From contig NW_019091617.1 in the NCBI RefSeq assembly GCF_001949145.1, positions 216,972-280,971 of the forward strand: a stretch of 64,000 bases of DNA. The letters are read 5' to 3'. Positions within the stretch are counted from its first letter, which is position 1. Each line of letters opens with the position of its first letter. The position numbers and the translations under genes are program-made. Source of the stretch: Acanthaster planci (taxonomy: Eukaryota; Echinodermata; Asteroidea; Valvatida; Acanthasteridae). This document shows, piece after piece, positions 23,276 to 35,648 of the stretch. The notes under the pieces were generated by a model. The model was not told where the DNA came from and searched no databases. It saw nothing but the letters and a program-made list of their open reading frames with translations.

Positions 23276-25490
23276 GTGAGAACAATTCCTGTTCTTTTTT
23301 TTCTAAATGTCAAAAAATTAGTTTGATATTTTTATGAATCACTCAGCAACGATGATTTTGTCACGCTTTAGATACTATTCTCGTTTACAACTTGTATATG
23401 GACGGCTAAATCCCTCCTCTCAGTTGATTTCTGATTTTACCTTCTCTTCGTTCAAAATGGACATTGTCCATTGATTTGATATGGAGTTATGTTTAGTACG
23501 CATAAGAATATGTATTATATGTGTTTTGATAGCTGTGTGGGATTTTTAACACCTTGGGAATGGTCTTCACATTTTTGTACCAACAGCCATTGAAAGTTTT
23601 AGCAGCCACTTGTGGGGGAAAAACACCACTTTGACGTAAAAAAGGTCAAAAGAGCAGACCTTATATCTAGCCGAGCCTGTAACCGGCGAAACCCAAAATA
23701 ACAACTAACAGTAATTGTAACAGTACTACCTATTGTAACAGTAGTTGACAGTAATCCCTGAAGAAACTCTTTCAAGTTGGTAATTGCGCAATTAATCTGC
23801 TTGAAAACCCAGATGCGCCACTGCCTTTTTTGCATAATGTTCAACTTTTTTTTTTTTACAAATGGTAACATCATGACGTGTTGACACAGTAAAGATGATG
23901 TGTAAATTACACGAATTTCTTAATGATTTTATTAAATTGTATTTGGTTTTGGTGGGAATGGAGACAGCTGTTGTAATTTCTTATCTTTGTATAACAAATT
24001 GGATGAAAGCAGTAACGTACTGTCAAATTGATTTCATCTTTGATTTTGCTCCAAAACTTGATTGCGTTTTTTGTTGGTTTGGTTTTGTCCTTATTGTTCG
24101 GCACTCCTAACTTGTTCTTTCCCCCCCCAAAAAAAATGGTATTATCCATATACAGCTGTCTTTCTCGTTTGACATATTTTTATGTATAGTATAAATCTTT
24201 TCACTTCGCGAATACAACATCTAACATACTGCAGGATGTCTTAGGCCGAGTAGGACCTTATGTCCACTCTGAAATACGACAAACAAAAATGGTTTTGTTA
24301 AGAGTAAATCCATCTCCACCAAAACGCACACAAAAAAGCAAGTACATGTAAACAAAACGAACTGTTAAAAGTAATGCTCGGTTTTGGTCTGGACCCATTT
24401 AAGCGATTGGTCATAAGGCTAATGGTGCTCAGTGATTGAAGCAACCATTGACGAGATAATAAAACACTTGTTACTTTCAAATGAAAGAGTTTTAAATGCT
24501 TGCTTATAAGCAACTGGAGACTACTACATTCTGCGTCATTATCTGATCCTTCGACTTTATACTTAAAAAAAATCAAACTGCAGAAAAAATGCACCTTGAA
24601 AGATTTTGTAAGTGGAGGGCACTGTAACTGGGAAAATGGGTTGTTTTCATCTGAAGAAATATTACTCAAATGGCAAATAATCCTCTAAAAACCATACTAA
24701 TCGTCGTTTAATAACGTGAAACTTCCCGTTATAGAAGTGCATATTAAAACAGAAACTTACGGACTGACCCTACTTTCCCTTTTTTTTTCTAGGTGTGGGG
24801 GAGAGTTTCAACATTTGTGAACATTTTCTTATGTAACGTTTCATTGTCTTACTCAAGGTTAAGGCTACAAACGAAAGGGAGAGGGAAACGACGTGTCAAA
24901 TTGCCTTCCTCTCATTTTCAAAAAGCTCAATTTTGGAAAGGGGGTGCCTGATCCCATATTCTCCCTTCTCCAGATTCCACTGTTGCTTCAGATTTCAGTC
25001 TAATTGTAAGTCGATGATATTTGCAAGTGAATTTCTTTTATACTGTTTCTGTTACACGTACTGGGGGAAGTGAAGCAAACATGCAAAACTCTTGTGGAGG
25101 ATCCACAAAAACTTTTTAATTGCATAGAAGCATTGAATAATCACTTTAAAATTGAAAAGAAAAATCAGCCCCTCACTGAATACGAAAAGGCCATAGGATT
25201 TAGTTTTGTAATTACTATACTAGATTAACGCTGGAGATTTCTCAGCTGATACGATTAATTGTGTGTGACTACACTTAAATGAACGTGAAAACATATTACA
25301 TTCATAGTTTATTAATATTGCACTTAGGCAACTAAAAGTTGAATTACAGCAATGTAACAAGGTAAAATATTTTAACACTAAATAACCTTAATAAACATAT
25401 TAACACAGTCACCACAATTACACATACAACTGTCCCGCATTGTCTCAAAAAATTGATTTATCAACGAAATATCTTATTGTTAAAAATTTC
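23276..25490. other. Putative first intron of the RTK gene, left part
   Basis: No Ig-like exon visible on the plus strand. A 123-codon minus-strand frame (24298-24669) has no recognisable domain. Homopolymer C/A runs near 24,120. Confidence 0.4.
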
Positions 25491-25872
25491 GGTTTTATAT
25501 GGCCTATACTGGAATACGCTGCCTTAGTCTGGCATCCAGGCCTAACGGCCAAACTGCATACTGAAATCAAACGCATTCAAAAAAGGCCAATGTAAAATAA
25601 TTTCATGTAATAGCTATGAATCTTACGAACAGGCCCTCTGGGATTGCTCCTTACAACACTTGAAACAACAGCGAGACAACATTTGTGTTAATTTTGCTAG
25701 GTCACTCTTCATATCGAGCACATTTTCGAAGTTGGTTTCCAAAATCTAGAGATGAACAGACCGGACGTATTTTGCGCAACAGTAATTCTTTATCAATTCC
25801 TAGAACTTTAACCTCTCGTGCACAATAGAGTCCAATACTCCACATGACTGGACTTTTAAATAAGTATGGGAA
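25491..25872 (+). mobile_element. LINE reverse-transcriptase remnant
   Basis: The conceptual frame begins GFIWPILEYAALVWHPGLTA, the C-terminal palm/thumb block of non-LTR retrotransposon RT (R-P-I-L-E-Y-A-x-x-V-W-H-P-G-L). It continues past a stop with SYEQALWDCSLQHLKQQRDN and, after a frameshift, QTGRILRNSNSLSIPRTLTS. Broken by at least two stops and a shift: a dead, 5'-truncated fragment of a Jockey/CR1/L2-like element (clade not resolved), inside the putative first RTK intron. Confidence 0.75.
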
Positions 25873-28800
25873 AGATTAAGTTTCCTACAGAGAGGTCACT
25901 TGACAATGTGTGGTGGGCCCTGTGGGACTGACCTGATAGATTTGGTCCTAAAAATGGTGCAGGATTATTACTGTCAGAATTGAAACGTGTTTAATTTTCT
26001 GGGGGTTGGGGAAGTGTCGCAATAAGGAATTCCTGGACTTGGTATATGGAAATTTTTCTATAATAAGTAAAAGTAGGTACAATTTGCAAGTTTGAAATGC
26101 AGAACATGCAATTAAGGCCACTGTCTCCCAATTTACTAGTTCCGATTATGAGTATCAAATCAATTTTACTCGCATCAGTCTAACTTCTCAATAATGAGTC
26201 TGCATTAAAACTTGTTTATATATCAAATTATACCTGTACTCAGCCATAAGATTTGATCAAGTTAAATGTCCTGCATCAACTGTTCTATTTTCTGAAATTC
26301 AAAATCCTTGTATAATTTCTTCCATTTCCGGGTATTGTGTCACACGAAAGCAAAGAAAAAAATTGGTGTTAATGAACAAAAAAGGCCTTGCCAAAAATTA
26401 ACACTAATTTTGAATAAGTGCATTCCTCACAAGCGGTGTAAAATTCCTTCGTCTCTTTGCCTGCTACTGTTTAACACAAAACGCCTAGCTGCCACCATCG
26501 GCGTTATTTTTCACACTGGAGTTTTTGCAGTATATGTGACGCATTTTTTTCCCAAGTAAGCCAGAATAATTACTTTCGGTTTCCGCCTGTTTAATCGGAG
26601 GGTTAAATTTAACATGTAAAAATATAAAAGCACAAACCCCATTAACAACATGTCCTATGTCCATTAATACGGTCCCAAGTTTCCACAGATACTTGTACAA
26701 TTATTTCAACATGAACGCTTTTGGTATGCTTTGGTTTCGGTTGAGGACATTTCCACCATTCTCTCGCTCTTCAAAACAACAACTGGTTGTTAAATGCCAG
26801 GAAAATCCCATTTCGTTTGCATAAAGTAATGTTAACAACTGCTATTGAAATAAGAATGGTCCTTCAAAAGGAATAGAGTGCATGATAAACACTTCCCATG
26901 TGAGGGAAAATTTTGAGTGTTTTCGTTGAAATGGGTACCTCAACCTACTTGTATTTAATTTAATGATATGTATGTGCTAACTTTAGGTAAAGATGTAACA
27001 TTTAGTTTCCAAAGCACTCTCTGTATAAAGTAATTGTCAAAAGAAAACAATACATTTGGCCTACATTTATGAAGCAGTAGTTATGAAATCAATGGTGGGT
27101 AAGGTGAAACGTTTAACAGGGTGGCAAGGGACAGATATAAATGACAACAAAAAGTACAAAAAGCTCACGAAAATATGAAAAGAATACGCATCATCATTTG
27201 TGAAAAAATCGTCAAAAATCTCCTTGCTTCTTAGTGGGAAAAGGTGTATTGCCCGCTTTTAACATCCTACCGACAACTACGGAATGGGGATTTTAAACTG
27301 AAAACAGTATTATCTCAAAAGTGTGCAAAATTAACATGAATAAAAGTATCTTTTTTTTCATTATGACCACCAAACACTCCTGCAAACGCCGCTGTTGTCT
27401 TTTTTTGCACTGATACAATGAAGTGCTTACCTTTGCACCCAATGTGAAGAGAATCCTTTTAACACCATTGCCTCATAAAACAAACATGTCCAGTATGATT
27501 TCATATCAGTGCTTTCTAAAGCTGGCTGCTAGGCGTGCTGGTACTTCTCACGCATTCCTGTCTACACGGTCTACCAATCGCCGTAAGATTATCATGACAG
27601 GAATTTACCCACACTGTGACAGAACACTCCCGATCAAATCACGGAAACAGACAATTGGTATTTCTTACCAAGGAAGCCGTGCTCCTCTGGAAGACAAATT
27701 TGGTCGTCAACCACACGGAAATCTCGATAAAGTGGTGGATCTTTTAGTCAAAGGATAGGGTCAAAGGATAGTCGGCCATGTTTCTGTATTTCCAATCAAA
27801 GACTATGTAGCGCCGCGTAGCGGCGAAGGATGGAGAACTTCACTGCGTGTGAAACGTTGACATTAGTTTGAGCAGGCAGAATTTGGGCAGAGAACCCGGA
27901 TGTACATAAGCCATAACGTCAGGAAGAATGAAATTTTGCCCATTATAGAACTTCACAAATAACAAAATGATTAATTCTGTGGGTCATTCGTTGTCTTAAA
28001 CAACTGGAAAAAATGGGGAGAAAAAAATTCCAATACCTGGGTTGTCATTCATTTTTTTTGGTAACAAATGCTTCTACCAGACAAGCCCATTCCCATTGTT
28101 TCCTTTTTTCCATATTTTCATCAGGATAGAGACTTTGGAAGAGGTGGGTAATTTCTTGACAGAAGAGAGTTTGAAGGCTTCTCTTTTCTTCAATGATACA
28201 CTGCTTCCGTCTAATGACTTTTATTTTGAGGAACTGTGATTTTTTTCAGCCCGCCCCGACCCAGTAAAAGCTCACATACAAACGAAAAAAATACAAGAGC
28301 ATTAAGTCAGGTGCTCAAGGTAAAAACTGCATTCTCATGTACATGTCATTGCAGTACTCAATTTAACAAGGTGTCTCAAGCAGGATACGCTGTGAACCTT
28401 ACAACCGTAGATGTTTTCAATTTATAAAACAAAATCATATTTTAAATTGTATATCAACTCCACCGAATCTTCCAGTTTCAATGTAGTAAAGGAACAGTAG
28501 ATTGCTCATTTCTTGGGAGTCAACAGAATCTTAGAATATGATGTTTCAAGAGACGTTCAGATTCTCCGAATGGATTACTTCACAGCTGAAAAGGTGTCAA
28601 TTTTCACTTTCACGAAAAACAAATCCACATCGGCGTTGCCTCTCTAGTTGCTCATGGCATTGTTTTATGGTTTGTGGCATTTATGATTGTATGATATTAC
28701 TTTTTTTCGTGCACGCCCCGTGACAACCTGATACCTGCAGCAGTGTTCATTCTTGACTAGTTAGCAGTAATTACTGAACATCCCTACCCATTGCAAGATG

Positions 28801-30410
28801 CCGCAGACAATCTCATTCCGATCCGATTATCACTTACGTCACAGCGCTAATCCCGTTGACTATACTGTAATATCACCATGCCTGAATTATTTTGCAGTTT
28901 TCCATACAAAGTAACTGGAATAAGTTACCAAGAGTTTGTCGGACGCCCGGAGTTGGAAACCGTTTCTAAAGTCCACTGCTAACCTCTGCTAATGTCACCA
29001 TGACTTATGTTCACCCAGCACTACTGGTGTATCAATTAAGTCAATACATGGAATTTTATGGGGCGACGCGTGGCAGGGGTAACCAAAATCCGGTCCTGTC
29101 TCCTGTGACTGCGGCTTTTCGTTTTGATCAAATGAGAAAGCGGAAAGGAACCGGGGCCACTGTTCGATTCTTGTGCATGCCGTAGTCTCACATGTTGCAA
29201 GCATATAGTGCAGCATGAATTGTTGAAAATGTTTCTTGTCTGGTTTTCCTGAAGATATGCGCCATATAAATGATGTGACATGCATGATGACGTCAAAAGC
29301 AACAGTGTTTTCTAAATAGAGATATTGGGCATTCTTGTGCAACACTGTCATTGGAGGCGCGTATCGATGCTTCATCTATCATAAACTAATATTTTTCGAC
29401 ACGAGTAAATCCCAATAAAGTCTAGACTATTCGAATATAAAACTGGACTTTAGGCAGTTAGGTGATGAATTGCTTTGACATAATAAAATCACTTAGAGCT
29501 AGAATTCTAAGTCCGTATAAATCTGGATTTTAAAAACTTTTGCAAGCTAATGACGATTGGGATGGCCTTTAGCTCAACGCTAGTTTCATATTCAAGTGTC
29601 AATCATTATTGTCAAAACCCCGGTTGCAAGAATATCACCATTTCTTTTTACAAAAAAAAAGGCTACCGCATGTGTGTTTACATAAGATCACTGTTTAACA
29701 AAATAATACCTCAGACGTTTTGTTTCCATCACAAGAGCTCACTGGTGTTCCTGTGTGCGACGCTGAACAACAAGCAATACTAAGCTGAAGAAGGGAACAT
29801 ACGTGATGTGACATCTTTATTCACAATGGTTTAGTGATTAACTTTCCCGGGTAGTGCTAAATTGGTTGAGTGTTTATTAAATCCTTCCTGCACGTAAGCT
29901 GAATATGATTTCCAACAACTGAAATCGATAAGAGTGTCATTCCCTGGACGCAGTGATCGGGATTAAAAACAAAACAAAACACCTTCCAAAACGCATTTCT
30001 GGATGGATTATTGCAGAAACATTTATACCGGGCAGCTTTGATTCGCACGTTCCTATCCTAACTACACTGGGTAGAAGAGAGCCGTTTCTCCGATACAACA
30101 CACAGAAGATATGCACGTTTCTCACAAAATCTACCACGGATTGCACAGGCAGCCGCACGCATGGCCATGACCATGACGTCGATTGCGTCCCCACTCTAAA
30201 GTCTGCTCTAAACCAGTGCCTCATTCCCCTTTGATTTCTCGAGTTCTTTGCAGTTCCTCATATACATAGCCAACATATATTGGACTATCCATCTGAGTCA
30301 GAAATACTCCCCAAACAGGCAAGTTGCTGTTTTAATGCTTTCCATTTCCTCAACACTCCTTCTGGACTTATCCAGTGCGCAGTACATGGCTGGATTTTTT
30401 AATGTTCTTC
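25873..30410. other. Putative RTK intron 1, middle part
   Basis: Apart from the repeat copy at 26.77 kb, no supported feature. Longest frames are a 111-codon plus-strand frame at 27423-27758 and a 126-codon minus-strand frame at 28995-29375. Neither has a recognisable motif. Confidence 0.4.
26768..26950 (+). repeat. Dispersed repeat, copy 1
   Basis: About 180 bp containing ggaaaatcccattt, gtaatgtta and agagtgcat that matches 34192-34375 in the same orientation with moderate divergence. No coding capacity. Probably a fragment of an unclassified interspersed repeat. Confidence 0.6.
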
Positions 30411-30540
30411 TTGTTTGTTTGTTTGTTGGGGTGTTTGTTGGGGTGTTTGTTTGTTTGTTTGTTTGTTTGTTTGTTTGTTTGTTTGTTTGTTTGTTGGGGT
30501 GTTTGTTTGTTTGTTTGTTTGTTTTTTGTGTGTGTTGTTT
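30410..30540. repeat. (TTTG)n microsatellite
   Basis: About 130 bp of gttt repeats interrupted by ggggtg units, then a G run. It generates spurious Phe/Val/Cys/Leu and Lys/Gln/Thr/Asn repeat frames on opposite strands. Confidence 0.9.
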
Positions 30541-33500
30541 TTTTGGGGGGGGTGCATGTAAACTATGCAAATCGTGTCGTGCAGAGGGTCTCCAAAATAA
30601 AGTTAAGTTGCTCCCGCCCCTTAACACAGACTTCGTAAATCGGGGGGAAGTGGACACCAAGTTTTGATGTGCAAGATGTACTTGACTAAGCCCTTTATGA
30701 GAGTTTCAACTTACAACAAACTATAACTGTTGTGCTGTTAAAACTGGAGCAAACAGAGCATTAGAAAATTGTTAGACTGGGCGCACCCAGTCTTAGTACA
30801 AACCAACAAGAAAACTACATCTGATTTTACAAGCTTTTAAAAGTTACATGAGTTTTGTTGTTTTAAAGAAACCAAATTATGATCTGGTATCATCGCTTCC
30901 ATTGTCTACGATCCAAACTGCTACTGTGCGAAAGATTTGTCTAAAATTTGAATATTCAGATTGAAAATACAGATTGTTGCTGGATTGTTTTTTCTAGTTT
31001 CTAATATTAGAAACTCAAGTTTCTTAATTACTGAATGTTATATAATAACTGAATTGCGTGTAACCGATGAAATTATCACGTAAAAATAAAATGAAAAATA
31101 ACAAACAACAAAAATTAAAAAGAGAAGGTGAATACTCCCTTTTATCCCACAACCCAGGACGGAAATTCCCTACTGACGTGTTTTTAGGTTAGCTACATGA
31201 TAGATACGAAAGTCTAAGCTCAGCTTGCTTGTGTCAAACTAAATTTAAATGATAAATGAAAATCTAAAACTGAAACCAAACCTACCACAGGCTCAATGTT
31301 TTCTAGGTATATCATTTCAAATAACAGAACAAACTGCATGAGTACCAATGACTGGGTCGCCCGTTATACTGATCACCCAGAGCATTCACTGATCCCTCGA
31401 TTGGACTTTGACTCTGTTATTGTGTGTCATCCATCCATATTTTTTCTTCATTTCATGAACTTCAACTTATTGAGTTCAAAGGGTCAGACGAAGGTTCATT
31501 TTGGGCAAATATTATCTGCTTAGGGGTTACTCAGAAGAATGAAATAATTGTTCCTGAATAACTTATATTCTGATAACTAAAACCAAGGTATGTGAATTCC
31601 CTTCAAAAACTGAAAATGTCTCCTAGGGCACCTAATAAAAGACAAACGCAAAACTTTTCTGCAATATGACCTCTCCGTTCGGCAATATCAGGTTAATTGG
31701 TTTTCTTTGCAACATCCCTCTCCTGTGCTCGAAAGAAAATGGTTTTCAGGGCCAGCGCTGAGCTTATTTTTGCTCATTTTACAGTTTTTTACTCATGCTT
31801 TTGTTTGTATATCTTGTATCGCGTAATTTATGAAAGGAAGTATGAGTACAACAGGTACTTGGTAAACGTATTTAATGAATTTATGGTCATTTCTACACCA
31901 AGTCCTCTTTGTGTCCTGATATGATTTCATGATTACCAGTACACAGTTTGTGTGTTTTGTCTTTGATTGCGCCTCCGTGCGAGACGTAATTTTGATTAAA
32001 TCATGCACTGCCTCACTTAGGTGTGGGTTCACTGAAATTTCCCCATTTCCAAATGTTCTGTTCATTGTGGGATAAAGTAGCAGCCATTGATTGCAATTGA
32101 CAGTTATTGAAACCAAACCAGATAGCAGAGATACCCCGCAAAAATACCGCTTGTAAAAGCGTTTCAATATTTTACAGAACCTGTTTAAAACCAAATACAT
32201 AATACTAAATAAATTAATGTTTAATATAGATAAGTTGTGGTCAGACTATTCTATATAAAGAACTCTAACATGCAAAGCACAATATAAATACAAGACACAA
32301 AAACTAAAAGAGAACTTTAAACTGTAGTCAGTTTAAACAAAAAGACGACAAGGAGTTTCGATAGTGAAGCTCAGGAAAGGTGCACTTAATACAAAACGTA
32401 TCAGTGCGCCAAACCTGAAACATTTGAAAGTTTCATTTAAAATATAAAAAGTATCCTTGGAGACATTGCAAAGGTCTTGGACCACTTCATTAATCGTGTT
32501 AATGTTCGTCAACTTTGTAATTATGAAGGGCTTTTGTGTTCAGAATTTTACATTTCTTGAAGCCGTTTAGTGCTTTAGACAAAAGAATAACATTCAAAGC
32601 CACTGAGAGCGATGCATCAGAGAAGAACCCCTAGCCCAATCTAGACACAACTGACGTTTATCTTTTTAATTTCTTATAAGCATCTAGTCAGTTTCCAGAT
32701 ATAGTGCTTTATCATGTTCAAAAAACCATATCCTTTCTGAGTGATCTAAATTCACCACTTCCCGGTTTATATTATGTAACTGGGGCGTGATCCCTGGCTA
32801 TATGGTGTCTCAGGTTTAATACCTTCTGGGTAGCCCTCCCCCAACACCCACTCTTGCACGGCTATACATATGTGGTATTTCCTTCGTTCTCATGTACAAA
32901 ACTCCCACATAAAGCGCAAAGGTTTTCCAATCACCATTTAAACCGAACTCACTTTCCCGAGTTGAATTTCGACGGTATGTCCCTTAATTTAATGTTACAT
33001 GCGATACGACGATATTGACAACAAACACACCAACAGGATGCCGATTTTAAGGGGAATTCCCTTACTGATTGCAGGACTGGCATAAATAATGAAGGTTTTA
33101 ATACAACCTGCTCCAGAACTGAACCAAATACGGTTTGTCTGAGTGTCTGTAATCTAATCTCGTCTGTTATTGTCATGCGTTGAACTTTGGCATTAGTGCT
33201 CTAAACCATTTAATTATATTATTATTGCTCTAAACCAATCTGTTATTTTCAGGCATTGAATTCTGAAAATTGTGCTCTAAGCCATGTTAAACTTTTTTCC
33301 AGACTATATTGGTGTAGCGGCGTTACTTGTAATAATTTGTCTAATTTTCAACCATTTATATCAAGACCTTTACGACAAACTCCGTCCTGGGTGGATGTAA
33401 TATCTTATTTAGGTTTAGGAGCCCCATTAACATCCAGCAATCGATACCACTGATACACAAAACCACATAGATGTCAGGATACAAGAAACGATAACAGAAA

Positions 33501-34190
33501 GACTGAAACACAGTAATTCTTTTGCTTTTGCGAAAAAACAGCTAGTCAAGCATTAGGCTTGTAAATATTATGCATTTAATTTGTTGCCAAAGATGCACAC
33601 TGGTATCAGTTTTTTCAGAATCATTAAAAGGAACATGGTGGCCAACGAGTATGCAAATTAAAACCATAAACATTTGCTCATTAGTGCTTACCTTTTATTA
33701 TTGTTATTCAATTGGATAGTTTGTTATTGATCTCAGCAACAATATTGAACCCCGTATGATCCAAAAAAGAAAATAAAAACCCTATTGACAGTATACAAGG
33801 AATGAAAAGGCCGCAGTTATAATAACCACATAAGAGATAATTTGTAAGCCAGCGTTGTCTTTCCTTATTTCTAAATGTTAAATTTTACAGTACAGAAGAA
33901 GAAGGCCTCTCAACAATGTGTCCTGTCCTCAACATGTATTTCGAAATGATGAACGCTGCCTGTATGTGTTTTGTGTCTTGCTGAGGACCTTTCTCTTGGG
34001 CTTACGGTACACGTAAATGCATGTATAATTCGAACTGAAATAAACCAGTCGAACAAAAACAAAACACTACAGTTGAGCACCATAGACAGAGACAACAAAA
34101 CACTTGTGTAATAACCAGCATCAAACAGTTTCGGATACTAATTGCCACAACTAAACACAGCCTGAGGAAATCTCCAGTTTTAAATTCCTA
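30541..34190. other. Putative RTK intron 1, right part
   Basis: AT-rich sequence. A 135-codon minus-strand frame (31793-32200) is unrecognised. No signal-peptide-like exon with a phase-1 donor was found closer to the first Ig exon than the one at 23.2 kb. Confidence 0.35.
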
Positions 34191-34191
34191 C

Positions 34192-34375
34192 TTTTCAAAA
34201 CAATACCTGTTGTTTGTTTAAACGGCAGGAAAATCCCATTTTCATTTGCATATGGTAATGTTAGCAGCAGGTTTTTCAAAAGACTGGACCTTGAATAGGA
34301 CTAGAGTGCATAATAGACACTTTTTATATGAGAGAGGACTTTAAGTGTTGGTTAGTTTAAAGAGGTACATAAGCC
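34192..34375 (+). repeat. Dispersed repeat, copy 2
   Basis: Direct-orientation relative of 26768-26950, with the same order of landmarks (aggaaaatcccatt, taatgtta, agagtgcata, gaggtac). Confidence 0.6.
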
Positions 34376-35297
34376 TACAGTCAAAACCATTAATGTTGGT
34401 CTCTGATAACTTGAACATTTTAAAAAGTGCAGGGTACTCTAAAAATACTAATATTACAATACCTTGGGGAATTTTGACTCCTACTTAGTTCAATTAATGC
34501 TTTATGTATGTATGAACTTTAAGAGCGATGTGAATTTGAGAATTTGAAAACTAATGCCCCTAGGAGCTAGTGCTCGAAGGGAGGCATTACTTGTTTGGCT
34601 TACATGATTTACAAGACGCCACACTTATGAAAACAACATCTTGTCTGTTGACATGTGAGTTTAAAAGTTTGATTGCTCAAATTCGCTCTCAAAAGGGAGA
34701 ATTTCAGTGTACAGGTCCCCATACTCTACCGGCTGCTGAATTTTGTGCGATATGACTGCGATGATATGAAGAGCATTTTTAGATCGTTGGTAAAACAGGG
34801 AGCACTAATAATAATTAACTAATAAAAAGTGCTACCCATTTAAACCCTCTGGGCTTGGCGTTTACATTCGATGTTACGGATCTGATTCCACTGACTTTTA
34901 TCAGGTTACTGATTACATATGTGGTCTCCATCCTATAATTTGCCTACTAACTGCAGCCACAATGGAAACATTAATAGTATGGAAATCCGACAGCTTCATA
35001 GGAGTCTGCACAATAACATGGGAAGTAAATAAACGCTTACCTTTCTTCTTTGTGATTTCCTGCCTGTTCTTCTATATCATTTCAAATGTTATTAGAACAG
35101 CACAATTTTGAAAGAAAACTGAATTTTTGAACGCATGATTGCTGTGTTGCCAAAAAAAAAATGCGGCGTCTATGATTTTACCGCCACAAAAAAACCCGTT
35201 TAATTAATTTCCTGGAGGATTATTTGCCAACGGAACAGGCATACCAACAAAGTACTAGTTATGAAATAATTTTTGAAAAATTTTGTTCCTGTTTCAG

Positions 35298-35648
35298 GAG
35301 TATTGGCAGTGACGATTACCAACGAGCCTTTGGTCACCATTGGTGATGAAGCAACGGTAACTTGTTGGTTTGCTGGCATGTTTAGCTACATTCGATGGAG
35401 CAGAAGCTCAACTGACGTCATTGATGTGACAAATACAAACGCCATCCTAGAGTACAGAATACACTCTGTCGTCTATGCCGTAGGCGTAGATAGCAATCAC
35501 TACAACTTCGAGGTGTCTAGTGGCAGATATATCTTAACAGTGAAGTCTGTTACTTTGAATGATGGAGGCAAATATTGGTGTGAGATCGTTGAACTTCCGC
35601 CTAATCCGTACACGGACGATGTTGCTTTTACAGCTTTTGAAATTCGGG
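35298..35648 (+). CDS. RTK Ig1 exon (V-type)
   Basis: 351 nt, phase 1-1 (TTTCAG acceptor; CGGG|GTGAG donor). V-type signature: TVTCWF, C-strand IRWSRS, and [24 protein letters not shown]-x-F segment is shared with Ig6 and with the short gene at 56.6 kb. It is the most membrane-distal domain, hence a likely ligand-binding site. Confidence 0.85.

Noticed and set aside
24298-24669. 123-codon minus-strand frame
   Set aside because: Low-complexity hydrophobic end and no recognisable family or splice context.
27423-27758. 111-codon plus-strand frame in the putative RTK intron
   Set aside because: No domain, no Ig cysteine pattern, no usable acceptor upstream.
30248-30667. 139-codon plus-strand frame with a long Phe-Val-Cys-Leu run and the opposite Asn-Lys-Gln-Thr frame
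   Set aside because: Generated by the (TTTG)n microsatellite.
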